Shown here: positions 27,104 to 35,954 of the stretch, one piece after another
How the letters are laid out: each line of letters begins with the position of its first letter
Position numbering within the stretch: position 1 is the first letter of the stretch
Assembly: GCF_900104775.1 (NCBI RefSeq)
Contig: NZ_FNSA01000003.1
Location: forward strand, 2,418,001 to 2,482,000
Direction: 5' to 3'
DNA from: Tsukamurella tyrosinosolvens
GTDB taxonomy: Bacteria > Actinomycetota > Actinomycetes > Mycobacteriales > Mycobacteriaceae
Length of the DNA: 64,000 bases
Made by a program: the position numbers and the translations under genes
Notes under the pieces: generated by a model
The model's database searches: none
Told to the model about the DNA's origin: nothing
Seen by the model: only the letters and a program-made list of their open reading frames with translations

Positions 27104-28603
27104 GTGCCCGATACACCGCTCCCCGTGGTCCCCCACCATGAGATCGTCATCGTCGGCGCCGGGTTCTCCGGCCTCGGCACCGCGATCGCCCTGGCCCGGG
27201 CGGGATTCGACGACGTCCTCCTCGTCGACGATGCGGCCGGCCCCGGCGGCACCTGGCACTGGAACACCTACCCCGGCGTCGCCGTCGACATCCCGTCGTT
27301 CAGCTACCAGTTCTCCTTCGCCCAGCGATCGACGTGGTCGCGGAGCTACGCGCCAGGCCGGGAACTGCGCGCGTACGCGGAGCAGATCGTCGACGAGTAC
27401 GGCCTCGCCCCTCGGCTCCGCTTCGGCACGCGCGTGCACTCCGCGTCGTTCGACGGTGCCGCCGCCCGCTGGACGATCACGACCAGCACCGGTGAGATCA
27501 CGGCGCGATGGCTCATCCACGCGGGCGGGCCGCTGAGCCAGCCGAAGCTCCCGGACATCGACGGCATCGACTCCTTCGAGGGCGAGACGATGCACACGAG
27601 CCGGTGGGATCACGACGTCACCACGGCTGGGAAGCGCGTGGGCATCATCGGCACGGGCGCCACGGCGGTGCAGGTCATCCCCGAGATCGCCGCCGGCACC
27701 GAACAGCTCACCGTCTTCCAGCGCACGCCGATCTGGTGTCTGCCCAAGCCCGACTTCCCGCTCGGCAGCGTGGGCCGCGCAGGTCTGGCCGCGATCCCGG
27801 GCGTACGGCAGGCCGCGCGGCTCGCCAGCCAGGCGTTCGTCGAGGCGACGTTCCCGGTGCTCGCCCACTTCCACAAGTGGATTCCGGGCACCGACGTCCT
27901 CGAGGTCGCGGCCCGCAACTACATCCGGGCACAGGTCTCTGATCCGGTCACCCGGGACAAGCTGACGCCGACGTACGCCCTCGGCTGCAAGCGCCCGAGC
28001 TTCCACAACTCCTACCTCGCGACCTTCAACCGCGCCAACGTCGCGCTGGAGACCACGTCGATCGAGGCGATCACGCCCACCGGGATCCGCACGACGGACG
28101 GCACCGAGCACCTCCTCGACGTGCTGATCCTCGCCACGGGCTTCAAGGTCACCGACCGGGACGCCCTCCCTACCTACCGCCTCACGGCCGCCGACGGGAC
28201 CGACCTCGCCGAACACTGGGAGGCCGGGCGGTTCCACTCGTACCAGGGCGTCGCGACCGCGGGCTTCCCGAACTTCTTCACGGTGTTCGGCCCGTACGGC
28301 TACAACGGGTCCTCGTTCTTCACGCTGGTCGAGAACAGCGCCGCCCACATCGTCCGGGTCCTCGACGAAGCGCGCCGCCGCGACGCGACGACCGCCGAGG
28401 TCACGTCGACCGCGCAGGAGTCCTACATGGAGTCGATCCTCGCGCGCCGCCCGCTGCAGGTGTTCTCGGATCCCAGCTGCGCCGGCGCCAACAGCTACTA
28501 CTTCACCCAGCAGGGCGACGTCCCGTTCCGGGCGTCCACCACGCTCGAAGCGGCCTGGCAGAGCCGCCGGTTCCCCCTCACCGCCTACGCCTTCGCGGGC
28601 TGA
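27104..28603 (+). CDS. Flavin-containing Baeyer-Villiger monooxygenase
   Basis: 499 residues, GTG start. IVIVGAGFSGLGTAIALARAGF binds FAD, GIIGTGATAVQVIPEIA (about 182) binds NADPH, and FEGETMHTSRWD matches the BVMO fingerprint FxGxxxHxxxW(P/D). GPGGTWHWNTYPGVAVDIPS is also typical. It converts a ketone to an ester or lactone with NADPH and O2. The next gene is a short-chain dehydrogenase in the same direction 26 bases on, consistent with alcohol to ketone to ester degradation, regulated by the divergent TetR protein. Confidence 0.92.
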   Translation: MPDTPLPVVPHHEIVIVGAGFSGLGTAIALARAGFDDVLLVDDAAGPGGTWHWNTYPGVAVDIPSFSYQFSFAQRSTWSRSYAPGRELRAYAEQIVDEYGLAPRLRFGTRVHSASFDGAAARWTITTSTGEITARWLIHAGGPLSQPKLPDIDGIDSFEGETMHTSRWDHDVTTAGKRVGIIGTGATAVQVIPEIAAGTEQLTVFQRTPIWCLPKPDFPLGSVGRAGLAAIPGVRQAARLASQAFVEATFPVLAHFHKWIPGTDVLEVAARNYIRAQVSDPVTRDKLTPTYALGCKRPSFHNSYLATFNRANVALETTSIEAITPTGIRTTDGTEHLLDVLILATGFKVTDRDALPTYRLTAADGTDLAEHWEAGRFHSYQGVATAGFPNFFTVFGPYGYNGSSFFTLVENSAAHIVRVLDEARRRDATTAEVTSTAQESYMESILARRPLQVFSDPSCAGANSYYFTQQGDVPFRASTTLEAAWQSRRFPLTAYAFAG

Positions 28604-28629
28604 CATCCCACGATTAAGGAGCCCCCACC

Positions 28630-29499
28630 ATGAACCTCGACCTCGCCGGCCGGACCGTCGTCATCACGGGAGCCGCGCGCGGCATCGGCCTCGGCACCGC
28701 GAAGGCCGCCGCCGCCCGCGGCGCGCGGGTCGCCGTGCTCGACCTCCGCCAGGACGACGTCGCCGCGGCCGCCGCCGAGATCGGCGATGGCGCCATCGGC
28801 CTCGCCGCCGACGTCACCGACCGGGACGCCCTCGCCGACGCGTTCACCGCCGTCGCCGACCGGTTCGGAGCGATCGACGTCGTGGTCGCCAACGCCGGCA
28901 TCGCCCCGCGCGGCGCCACCGTGCAGGGCATGGCCCCCGAGGAGTTCGACCGGGTCCTCGCGGTCAACCTGCACGGCGTCTACAACACCGTCCTCGCCGC
29001 GATGCCGCACGTCCTCAAGAACAACGGCCACCTGCTGCTCACGTCGTCGGTCTACGCCTTCGTCAACGGTGTCGGCGTCTCCCCGTACGCGGTGGCGAAG
29101 GCGGGCGTCGAGCAGCTCGGCCGCGCGCTCCGCGTCGAGCTCGCGCCCTACGGCGCGACCGCAGGCGTCGTGTACTACGGCTTCGTCGACACCCACATGG
29201 TCAAGGTCGGCTTCGACGAGGACCCACTCGCCTCCGCGGTGACCGACCTCCTGCCGTCGTTCCTGACCGCCCGGATCACGCCGGAGCAGGCGGGCGAGAG
29301 CACCGTCCGCGGGATCGAGCGCCGCGCCGCGCGCACGATCGCGCCCGCACGCTGGACCGGCTACAGCCTCCTGCGCGGCCTCGTCAATCCCGCCCTCGAC
29401 GTGGTCACCGCCGTCCACCGGCCCGTCGTCGAACTGGTGCGCGCCCTCGACGCTCGCTCCCTCGCCGAGCGCGAGTCGGTGCCGGCCCGGGCGGAGTGA
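28630..29499 (+). CDS. Short-chain dehydrogenase/reductase
   Basis: 289 residues. VVITGAARGIGLG (cofactor loop), NAGIAPRG, and the catalytic Ser (LLTSSVYAF) and YAVAK are present. Asp in VLDLRQ after beta-2 suggests NAD(H). The C-terminal extension (about 215-289) is longer than in classical SDRs and is typical of members paired with BVMO genes. It likely oxidises the alcohol whose ketone the BVMO uses. Confidence 0.88.
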   Translation: MNLDLAGRTVVITGAARGIGLGTAKAAAARGARVAVLDLRQDDVAAAAAEIGDGAIGLAADVTDRDALADAFTAVADRFGAIDVVVANAGIAPRGATVQGMAPEEFDRVLAVNLHGVYNTVLAAMPHVLKNNGHLLLTSSVYAFVNGVGVSPYAVAKAGVEQLGRALRVELAPYGATAGVVYYGFVDTHMVKVGFDEDPLASAVTDLLPSFLTARITPEQAGESTVRGIERRAARTIAPARWTGYSLLRGLVNPALDVVTAVHRPVVELVRALDARSLAERESVPARAE

Positions 29500-29509
29500 C
29501 GACGAAGTT

Positions 29510-29920
29510 CTACCGTCGCCGGGTGAGTTCCTCCGCCAGCACTGCCACCCGCGCGGCGATGTCGTCACGCACCAGGCGCATCCGCTCGATCCCATCGATG
29601 CCGCGGTCGGAGGGCTCGTCGGTGATCCACCGTTCGCACGGGAGGCCTTCGGGGACATCCAGGTGCGCCTCCGCTCCCACGATGACCACTCGGTCCATCC
29701 GCGCCAGCAGGGACGGATCGACCGGCGTGGGCGTCTCGGCCGTGATGTCGACGCCGACCTCGCCGAGCGCCTCGGCCGACAGGGCGTTGACGGCGTCGCC
29801 CGGCCGGGTTCCGGCCGAGTGGACGTCGACGGTGCCTCCGGCGCGCTGCCGCAGTAGTGCGGCGGCCATCTGCGACTTGCCCGCGTTCTTCACGCAGACG
29901 AACAGGACGGACGGGTTCAT
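29510..29920 (-). CDS. arsC: Arsenate reductase, LMW-phosphatase fold (mycothiol type)
   Basis: 136 residues. The P-loop reads VLFVCVKNAGKSQMAAALLRQ; CVKNAGKS has Lys where low-molecular-weight tyrosine phosphatases have Arg (CX5R), as in the corynebacterial mycothiol/mycoredoxin-dependent arsenate reductases. There is no downstream Cys pair of the thioredoxin-coupled type, which supports mycothiol use. ATG 29920 overlaps the acr3 stop. Last gene of the arsenic operon. Confidence 0.88.
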   Translation of the reverse strand: MNPSVLFVCVKNAGKSQMAAALLRQRAGGTVDVHSAGTRPGDAVNALSAEALGEVGVDITAETPTPVDPSLLARMDRVVIVGAEAHLDVPEGLPCERWITDEPSDRGIDGIERMRLVRDDIAARVAVLAEELTRRR

Positions 29921-30990
29921 GCGGCGGACCCCTCGGCGGTGAAGCGGCGCCGCAGCGCCAGCGAGACGTAGACCAGTGCGACGAGGACGGGGACCTCGAT
30001 CAGGGGACCGACGACGCCGGCCAGGGCCTGCCCCGACGCGGCTCCGTACGTGGCGATCGCGACGGCGATCGCGAGCTCGAAGTTGTTGCCCGCCGCGGTG
30101 AAAGCGAGCGTCGTGGTGCGCTCGTAGCCGAGGCCGAGGGCCGCGCCGAGGAGGTATCCGCCGCCCCACATGACGGCGAAGTACACCAGTAGCGGCAGAG
30201 CGATCCGGGCCACGTCCCACGGCCGCGACGCGATCTGCTCCCCTTGCAGGGCGAACAGCACGACGATGGTGAACAGCAGACCGTAGAGGGCCCATGGCCC
30301 GACGCGGGGCAGAAGAGTCGACTCGTACCACTCACGCCCCTTCGCCCGCTCCCCGATCCGGCGGGACAGGTAGCCGGCGGCCAGCGGAAGCCCCAGGAAC
30401 ACGGCGACCGACGTGGCGATCTGCCAGGGCGAGGTGTCGATGGTCGTGCGCTCGAGACCGAGCCACCCGGGGAGGACCGAGAGGTAGAACCAGCCGAGGA
30501 CCGCGAACATCAGCACCTGGAAGACCGAGTTGAGGGCCACGAGCACGGCGGCGGCCTCCCGGTCGCCGCAGGCGAGGTCGTTCCAGATGATCACCATGGC
30601 GATGCAGCGGGCGAGGCCGACGATGATCAGCCCCGTGCGGTACTCGGGGAGATCCGGCAGCAGGATCCAGGCGAGCGCGAACATCAGCGCCGGGCCCACG
30701 ATCCAGTTCAGCAGGAGCGAGCCGAGGAGGAGCCGCCGATCCCCGGTGACGGCGTCGAGACGGTCGTAGCGGACCTTGGCGAGCACGGGGTACATCATGA
30801 TGAGCAGGCCCACCGCGATGGGCAGCGAGACGCCGGCGACCTGCACCGCCTCCAGCGCGGTGCCCAGGCCGGGCACGGACCGGCCGAGCAGCAGCCCGAC
30901 CACCATCGCGACACCGATCCACACCGGCAGGAATCGATCGAGCGTCGACAGCTTTCCCACGACAGGGCTGCCGGTCGACGGTGCGATCAC
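29917..30990 (-). CDS. acr3: Arsenite efflux permease Acr3
   Basis: 357 residues, ten membrane helices. VVGKLSTLDRFLPVWIGVAMVVGLLLGR opens the protein, and GLARCIAMVIIWNDLACGD contains the conserved Cys of Acr3 permeases that extrude As(III). The frame is open to an ATG at 31053, but that ATG lies inside the ArsR palindrome. GTG 30990 has a perfect GGAGG eight bases upstream and gives the usual Acr3 N-terminus, so it is preferred. Coupled to arsC by a 4-base overlap. Confidence 0.92.
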   Translation of the reverse strand: MIAPSTGSPVVGKLSTLDRFLPVWIGVAMVVGLLLGRSVPGLGTALEAVQVAGVSLPIAVGLLIMMYPVLAKVRYDRLDAVTGDRRLLLGSLLLNWIVGPALMFALAWILLPDLPEYRTGLIIVGLARCIAMVIIWNDLACGDREAAAVLVALNSVFQVLMFAVLGWFYLSVLPGWLGLERTTIDTSPWQIATSVAVFLGLPLAAGYLSRRIGERAKGREWYESTLLPRVGPWALYGLLFTIVVLFALQGEQIASRPWDVARIALPLLVYFAVMWGGGYLLGAALGLGYERTTTLAFTAAGNNFELAIAVAIATYGAASGQALAGVVGPLIEVPVLVALVYVSLALRRRFTAEGSAA

Positions 30991-31045
30991 GACGGGAACC
31001 TCCACGAGCCGGTGCGATACGGGCGAACCAGTTCTACGCGACCTC

Positions 31046-31075
31046 TTCGACATATGTCAACGAGGTGCCTAGCAT
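31046..31075 (+). promoter_or_regulatory. ArsR operator and arsR promoter
   Basis: GACATATGTC (31049-31058) is a perfect palindrome, nearly extended by TTC/CAA flanks, in the divergent acr3/arsR region. TTCGAC (31046-31051) and TAGCAT (31070-31075) are 18 bases apart, with the dyad between them. Transcription would begin close to the arsR ATG at 31083, giving a leaderless or very short-leader mRNA. Confidence 0.6.
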
Positions 31076-31082
31076 CGGCGCC

Positions 31083-31436
31083 ATGCCCAAGGCTCTGCCC
31101 GTGATCGACATGTCGGATCCGGTGTGTTGCACCCCCATGGCCGCTGCACCGGCGGACGATGCCACCGCCCTGGACGTCGCGATGCGGCTCAAGGCTCTCG
31201 CTGATCCGGTCCGAGTGAAACTGATGTCGTTGCTGTTCACGTGCGGCGAACCGTGCACCACCGGATCTCTTGCGGCCGCGGTCGATCTCGCCGAATCGAC
31301 GGTCAGCCATCACCTCGGCCAGCTGCGAACAGCCGGCTTCGTCACCTCCGAACGACAGGGCATGAGCGTGCACCACACGCCCCGCCGCGAGGCGCTCACC
31401 GCGCTCTGCCGGGTGCTCGACCCCGACTGCTGCTGA
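31083..31436 (+). CDS. arsR: ArsR-family arsenic-responsive repressor
   Basis: 117 residues. The winged HTH is at about 35-100 (LADPVRVKLMSLLFTCGEPCTTGSLAAAVDLAESTVSHHLGQLRTAGFV). Cysteines are placed for As(III) sensing: Cys15-Cys16 near the N-terminus and Cys54/Cys58, a layout like the corynebacterial ArsR that uses an N-terminal CC pair plus one Cys in the HTH region; an extra CC ends the protein. It is divergent from acr3-arsC and should repress both directions through the palindrome at 31049. Confidence 0.9.
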   Translation: MPKALPVIDMSDPVCCTPMAAAPADDATALDVAMRLKALADPVRVKLMSLLFTCGEPCTTGSLAAAVDLAESTVSHHLGQLRTAGFVTSERQGMSVHHTPRREALTALCRVLDPDCC

Positions 31437-31461
31437 CCGCGCGGCGCTCGCCGCGTGCCGG

Positions 31462-31731
31462 TCAGTGGTTTCTGAGCTCGTCGATCAGCGCGGCTTTACG
31501 CTTCGAGGAGTACCCGGTCAGGCCGAGTTCCTTGGCGCGGGACCTGAGCTCGTCGACGGTCCACTCGTCGTAAGCGCGGGAGTGACCACCGGCGGCGCCC
31601 ACCGCGGATCGGCCGCGCTTCGCCGCGGCGTTCGCGATCCGCGCCGCCTTCTCCTTCGAGTCCCCCTTGTCGCGGAGCTCTTCGTACAGTTCACCGTCCT
31701 TCACAGACGGCCCCGGGGTCTTCTTCGCCAT
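31462..31731 (-). CDS. Small basic protein with Rho N-terminal (SAP-like) motif, DUF7218-type
   Basis: 89 residues. The N-terminal half is a charged helix (KDGELYEELRDKGDSKEKAARIANAAAKRG); the C-terminal 35 residues (YDEWTVDELRSRAKELGLTGYSSKRKAALIDELRNH) form a Rho-termination-factor N-terminal/SAP fold, a helix-extended loop-helix that binds nucleic acid. Short proteins of this kind are frequent in actinobacteria and may be nucleoid or stress proteins. Convergent with arsR. Confidence 0.8.
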   Translation of the reverse strand: MAKKTPGPSVKDGELYEELRDKGDSKEKAARIANAAAKRGRSAVGAAGGHSRAYDEWTVDELRSRAKELGLTGYSSKRKAALIDELRNH

Positions 31732-31803
31732 GTTTCCGACCGTACGCCGCGAGCGAGATGCACACCACAGCGTGCAACGGCGCCCGTCGCGTAGAAATAA
31801 TGA

Positions 31804-32556
31804 ATGCAGCTAAAGACCTCGGCCCTGCCCTCGATCCATCCTGGGGCGTCCCTGACCGGGCGCCGGAGGGTCCTCGCCGGGACGCTGCTCATCGCGACGG
31901 TCGCGTACTTCCTCGCCGAACTCGTCGTCGCCCGACAGTGGCCCCGGACCTACAGCTGGACGAACAACATGATCAGCGACCTGGGGGTGCCGGAGTGCCT
32001 CGGCGACCTCAGTCGCGACGGCGGACTCGCGGTGACCGACAGATTCGTCTGCTCCCCGTGGCACCCACTCATGAACACGGCGTTCGTTCTCGTGGGCGCA
32101 CTCGGCGTCGCAGCTGCCGTGGCGGTTCGCCCACTGCTTCCCCGCCACTGGGACCGGGCCGCCGTCGCACTGGCGGCGATCAACGGTGTCGCCCTCGCGT
32201 GTGTCGGCCTCTTCCCCGGCAGCGCCGGGGAGTTCCCGGACGGGCCTCGGGCGCGCATCGTCGTGCATCCGATCGCGGCGTACGTCGAGCACGTGAGCGG
32301 GATGGCGCTGATGGGACTCGCCGGCCTGCTGCTGATCCGGTCCCGCCCGCGGCTCGCGGCTCTCACCGCCGTCTGCATCGCGGTCTCCGGGGTGGCCGCG
32401 CTGGTCATCCCGTTCGCGAACCCGCTCGGCGCGGGCGGAACCGAACGAGCCGCGATCGATCCTTTCCTCTGGTGGCGCTGCGGCCTGGGCGTGGCACTGC
32501 TGGTGGTCGCGCACCGGGCGCATCGGCCACGGACCGTCGAGGCGGCCTTGACCTGA
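31804..32556 (+). CDS. DUF998 family membrane protein
   Basis: 250 residues with six to seven hydrophobic segments. The conserved DUF998 start is seen in LLIATVAYFLAELVVARQWPRTYSWTNNMISDLGV. ATG 31804 is used; an overlapping ATG at 31801 is in another frame. The function of the family is unknown. Its end runs into the MerR-type promoter of the next gene. Confidence 0.82.
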   Translation: MQLKTSALPSIHPGASLTGRRRVLAGTLLIATVAYFLAELVVARQWPRTYSWTNNMISDLGVPECLGDLSRDGGLAVTDRFVCSPWHPLMNTAFVLVGALGVAAAVAVRPLLPRHWDRAAVALAAINGVALACVGLFPGSAGEFPDGPRARIVVHPIAAYVEHVSGMALMGLAGLLLIRSRPRLAALTAVCIAVSGVAALVIPFANPLGAGGTERAAIDPFLWWRCGLGVALLVVAHRAHRPRTVEAALT

Positions 32557-32578
32557 AGCATTGTTCAGGTCATAGCGT
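32548..32578 (+). promoter_or_regulatory. MerR-type promoter with 19-base spacer and central dyad
   Basis: TTGACC (-35, 32548-32553) and TAGCGT (-10, 32573-32578) are 19 bases apart. The spacer is filled by the dyad TGACCTGAA-GCATTG-TTCAGGTCA (32549-32572, 9-bp perfect arms). An overlong spacer with a dyad inside is the hallmark of promoters activated by MerR-family proteins by DNA distortion. No merR gene is in the window. Confidence 0.7.
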
Positions 32579-32606
32579 CGGAAACACCCCGACGAGAGGA
32601 CATCCG

Positions 32607-33263
32607 ATGCTCACCACGATCCGGCGCGACCTGCTCGAGACCCCGACGTACTCGCCGTTCCCGGGCCTGACCACGCATGCGTACCTGTGGACTCCCCCGA
32701 CCGGCGGCAACGTCCTGTTCTACTCCCCCGGCGACGCCGCGGACTTCGACGCCCTCGCCGAGCGCGGCGGCGTCGCCCACCAGTACCTCAGCCACCAGGA
32801 CGAGGCCGGCCCGATGCTGGGCGCGATCGCCGAACGCTTCGGCCCCGTCCTGCACGCGCCGGAGGGCGACCTCGCGGGCATCGCGGAGCACGCCGTGCCG
32901 GGCGTCCTGCTCGACGACCGGGCCGTCGACGGTAACGGCGTCGAGGCCATTCCGACCCCCGGCCACACGCCCGGGAGCACGTCCTTCCTCGTCACCGGCG
33001 CCGACGGTGCGCGCTACCTGTTCACGGGCGACACGCTCTACCGCGGCGCCGACGGGCGCTGGAACGCCGGCTACCTCCCCGGCATGAGCGACGGCGAGCA
33101 GCTGCTCGCGAGCCTGCGGGTGCTCGGCGACCTGGAGCCCGACCTCGTCGCCTCCAGCGCCTTCGCGGGCGAGAACGGCGCACACGCGGTCGACCCGGCG
33201 GACTGGCGGCGCACCGTCGCCGAGACGGCCGAGCGGCTCGCGACGGGCGTCCTCGCCCGCTGA
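32607..33263 (+). CDS. Metallo-beta-lactamase-fold hydrolase, variant metal motif
   Basis: 218 residues with a GAGAGGA ribosome-binding site. The MBL fold is indicated by GGNVLFYSPGDAADF, PTPGHTPGSTSFLV and LFTGDTLYR. The main zinc motif HxHxDH is replaced by YLSHQDEAGP, keeping only the first His and gaining an Asp, so the metal site is altered or mononuclear. It sits alone behind the MerR-type promoter, hinting at detoxification of an electrophile or drug. Confidence 0.82.
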   Translation: MLTTIRRDLLETPTYSPFPGLTTHAYLWTPPTGGNVLFYSPGDAADFDALAERGGVAHQYLSHQDEAGPMLGAIAERFGPVLHAPEGDLAGIAEHAVPGVLLDDRAVDGNGVEAIPTPGHTPGSTSFLVTGADGARYLFTGDTLYRGADGRWNAGYLPGMSDGEQLLASLRVLGDLEPDLVASSAFAGENGAHAVDPADWRRTVAETAERLATGVLAR

Positions 33264-33287
33264 CGTGTCAGCCGGACGCCGGAGAGG

Positions 33288-33575
33288 TCAGTTGAGGCGG
33301 TCCGTGAGGTGCACCTCGACCTCGTCGCCGTCGGTCTTGCCGATGCGGCGGCGGATCGCCGCGGCGACGGGCAACTTGTGCGTTCCGTCGCCCAGTGCCA
33401 TGAACGACGAGGTGAAGGGCACGCCGTCGACGGTGCCGGCGACCTTGACCAGGCCGCGGGTGCCGAAGATCTCTGCGGAGCCCGGCAGCTGCACGCACGT
33501 CCAGGTATCGCCCTCGCGCACCTTGCCGAGGACGGCGGAGAAGGTGATGTCGATCGGTCCCGCGGTATCGGCCAT
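33288..33575 (-). CDS. DUF1905 domain protein
   Basis: 95 residues forming one small beta-barrel: [79 protein letters not shown], a full match to DUF1905. Here the usual C-terminal YdeI-like partner domain is absent. It is 12 bases downstream of the LGFP-like lipoprotein gene, so probably co-transcribed. Function unknown. Confidence 0.87.
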   Translation of the reverse strand: MADTAGPIDITFSAVLGKVREGDTWTCVQLPGSAEIFGTRGLVKVAGTVDGVPFTSSFMALGDGTHKLPVAAAIRRRIGKTDGDEVEVHLTDRLN

Positions 33576-33587
33576 GGCTGCGCCCTC

Positions 33588-34292
33588 CTAGATTCCGGCC
33601 GGGACGACCTTGCCGTTGACGGTCACCTCGACCTTGCCGGTCTGCGGGTTGAAGGTGATCTTCCCGTGCTCGAAGGTGGTCTGCTTCACCGCACCCGCGG
33701 TGGTCTCGTCGCTGGTCACTGCGCCCAGCGGCCCGGCGGAGCCGTTCTTGCCGTCCGGCGAGGGCTTGCCGTCGGGGCTGCGCTCGATGTTCCAGGCGTC
33801 CCGGATCCGGCCCCAGGTGATGTAGGCGGGTGTGCCGACGTCGCCGTTCTTCGCCGTGATGACGCCGCCCTTGAACTGCTGGAAGATCACGCCGCTCTCC
33901 CGCGTTCCCGCGTTGTGGTCGCCGGTGAGCACCACCCCCAGGGCGGTGCGCTGCGCCTGCGTCGCGGCGGAGTACTTCGCGGCGATCGGGCCGGTGAGCG
34001 TGACGTCGCTGCCGTTGGCGCCCTTCACCTTGACACCGCCGGCAGGCATCGCCGCGGAGGATCCCGCCGGCCGGGACGCGGAGACCGACGCGGACGACGG
34101 AGCGGTCGCCGACGACGCAGCAGTGGACGAGCCCGCGGCGCCCCCGGCCGAAGCGTCGGCCGCCGAGGTCACGGCCGACGTGGCCGCCGCCCCCTCACCC
34201 GAGTCGCCGTTCCCACATCCCGCGACGACCAGGGATGCGGCCGTCAGGCCTGCGACGACGCCGATGATCCGCCGAGCTGCGATCTTCCTCAT
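33588..34292 (-). CDS. LGFP-repeat-type lipoprotein
   Basis: 234 residues from ATG 34292, which has a GGAAGGAC ribosome-binding site; the frame is open to 34340. Lipobox VVAGC at about Cys26 is followed by about 60 Ser/Ala-rich residues. The domain that follows resembles LGFP repeats, cell-wall-binding units of mycolate bacteria: GVIFQQFKGGVITAKNGDVGTPAYITWGRI and GPLGAVTSDET..KQTTFEHGKITFNPQTGKVEV. It is likely an outer-envelope or peptidoglycan-layer protein. Confidence 0.75.
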   Translation of the reverse strand: MRKIAARRIIGVVAGLTAASLVVAGCGNGDSGEGAAATSAVTSAADASAGGAAGSSTAASSATAPSSASVSASRPAGSSAAMPAGGVKVKGANGSDVTLTGPIAAKYSAATQAQRTALGVVLTGDHNAGTRESGVIFQQFKGGVITAKNGDVGTPAYITWGRIRDAWNIERSPDGKPSPDGKNGSAGPLGAVTSDETTAGAVKQTTFEHGKITFNPQTGKVEVTVNGKVVPAGI

Positions 34293-34388
34293 GGGTCCTT
34301 CCGGTGGTGCTCCGAGTCGACCGAGCGGCCGTTCGGACACCGCTCGTTCCCCGACGTAACCACATCCGGGCGCCGCGGACCGGCGCTT

Positions 34389-35954
34389 TCACGCACCTCC
34401 CGGTGGCCCTGCCGTCGCCGCGAACCGCACGGGCGACCCGAGCGGCAGTTGCGCCAGCAGGTCCAGGTGGTGCTCCGCGACGACGGCGAGCACGGGATAC
34501 CCGCCCGTCGTCGGGTGATCGACGACGAAGACGACCGGCTCCCCGGACGGTGGGATCTGGATCGCGCCGGGCACCAGCGCCTGGCTCTGCACCTCACCGT
34601 CGGCGCGCGCGAGCGGCTGACCCGCGAGCCGCACGCCGACGCGGTCGCTGTTCGGCGTCACCTCCCACTGTTCGTCGAGCAGGTGCGCCCAGGCGCCGTC
34701 GGGGAAGACCTCCGCGTCGGGCCCGGGCAGCACGTCGAGCACCGTCGGAGAGCTCCCGTCCGGCACTGCGGCGACGGCCTCGGGCTCGGCGACGACGGTC
34801 CGCGGCGCGCGCCCGACGGGCAGGACGTCACCGGCGGCGATCGGGGCGGGTCCGAGGTGGGCGAGGGTGTCGGTACTGCGGCTGCCCAGCACGGGCGGCA
34901 CGTCGATCCCGCCGCGCACCGCGATCACGACGCGCAGGCCCGCGGTCGCCGGGCCGATCTCGAGGAGGTCGCCGTCGTCGAGGGCGAACGGGCGCCCCCG
35001 CTCGACGGTGCGCCAGCGCCCGTCCGGCGACTCCACGACGAGGGGCGCGTCGGCGCCGGTCACGGCGAGCACCTGCGCCCCCGCCGCCACGAGCTCCATT
35101 CCGCCCCCGGCGTTCTCGATGCCGGCGACGCCGGCATCGTTGCCGACGAGCCGGTTGGCCTGGCGCAACGCACCGCGGTCGGCGGCGCCGGACCGGGTGA
35201 CGCCGATCGCCGCGCGGCCGGGTCGGCCGAGGTCCTCGACGAGGCTCTGCAAGCCCGTCTCCCGCACGAGGAGGCCGCGCTCCGGGCGCGCGGTCGCTCC
35301 GCTCGGCGGCGGGGCGGTCGGCACGGCGAGGCGCTCGCGGACGGCGGTGAACCGCACCCGCGTGCCGGGCACGAGCAGCGCGGGCGGGTCGCGGTCGAGC
35401 GACCAGAGTTCGGCGTCCGTGCGGCCGATGAGCTGCCACCCGCCCGGCGAGGTGCGCGGGTAGACCGCGCTGCACTCCCCCGCGAGCCCGACGGCCCCGG
35501 CGGGGACCCGGACGCGCGGCGATGCCCGCCGCGCGATCTCGGGCCCGGCGTCGGCCGACCGGAGGTACGCGAATCCGGGGGCGAACCCGAGGAAGCCCAC
35601 GTGCCACGCGCGGTCGGTGTGCATCCGCACGACGCCGGCCTCGTCGGTGCCGAGTTGCTCGGCGACGGCGCGCAGGTCCTCACCGTCGTAGACGACGCCG
35701 ATCTCGACGAGCGGGCCGTCGGCGGCGACCGGTTCCGGCGGCGCCATCGCCCCGAGCACGCGTTCGGCTTCTGTGGCGGAATCGGCCCCGTCGAACAGGA
35801 CGGTGACGGACTCGCCCCCGGCGACGAGCTCCCGCTGGCCCGGCAAGGGCTCGGCCGCCAGGTGGCCCCGGAGCGCCTCGACGGTGCCGGGGTCCACCCG
35901 GACCCGGACGGCGCGAGCGCCGAGGCGGCGGACGTCAGTGGGGAACATCGACAC
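34389..35954 (-). CDS. pxpBC: 5-oxoprolinase PxpB-PxpC fusion (KipI-KipA type)
   Basis: 521 residues. The N-terminal 200 match PxpB/KipI ([30 protein letters not shown]). From about 225 PxpC/KipA begins ([45 protein letters not shown]), ending with [23 protein letters not shown]. Together with PxpA these cleave 5-oxoproline using ATP. A fused PxpBC is common in actinobacteria. No pxpA is seen in this window, which leaves the enzyme incomplete locally. The start overlaps the MHS transporter gene by 20 bases. Confidence 0.88.
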   Translation of the reverse strand: MSMFPTDVRRLGARAVRVRVDPGTVEALRGHLAAEPLPGQRELVAGGESVTVLFDGADSATEAERVLGAMAPPEPVAADGPLVEIGVVYDGEDLRAVAEQLGTDEAGVVRMHTDRAWHVGFLGFAPGFAYLRSADAGPEIARRASPRVRVPAGAVGLAGECSAVYPRTSPGGWQLIGRTDAELWSLDRDPPALLVPGTRVRFTAVRERLAVPTAPPPSGATARPERGLLVRETGLQSLVEDLGRPGRAAIGVTRSGAADRGALRQANRLVGNDAGVAGIENAGGGMELVAAGAQVLAVTGADAPLVVESPDGRWRTVERGRPFALDDGDLLEIGPATAGLRVVIAVRGGIDVPPVLGSRSTDTLAHLGPAPIAAGDVLPVGRAPRTVVAEPEAVAAVPDGSSPTVLDVLPGPDAEVFPDGAWAHLLDEQWEVTPNSDRVGVRLAGQPLARADGEVQSQALVPGAIQIPPSGEPVVFVVDHPTTGGYPVLAVVAEHHLDLLAQLPLGSPVRFAATAGPPGGA

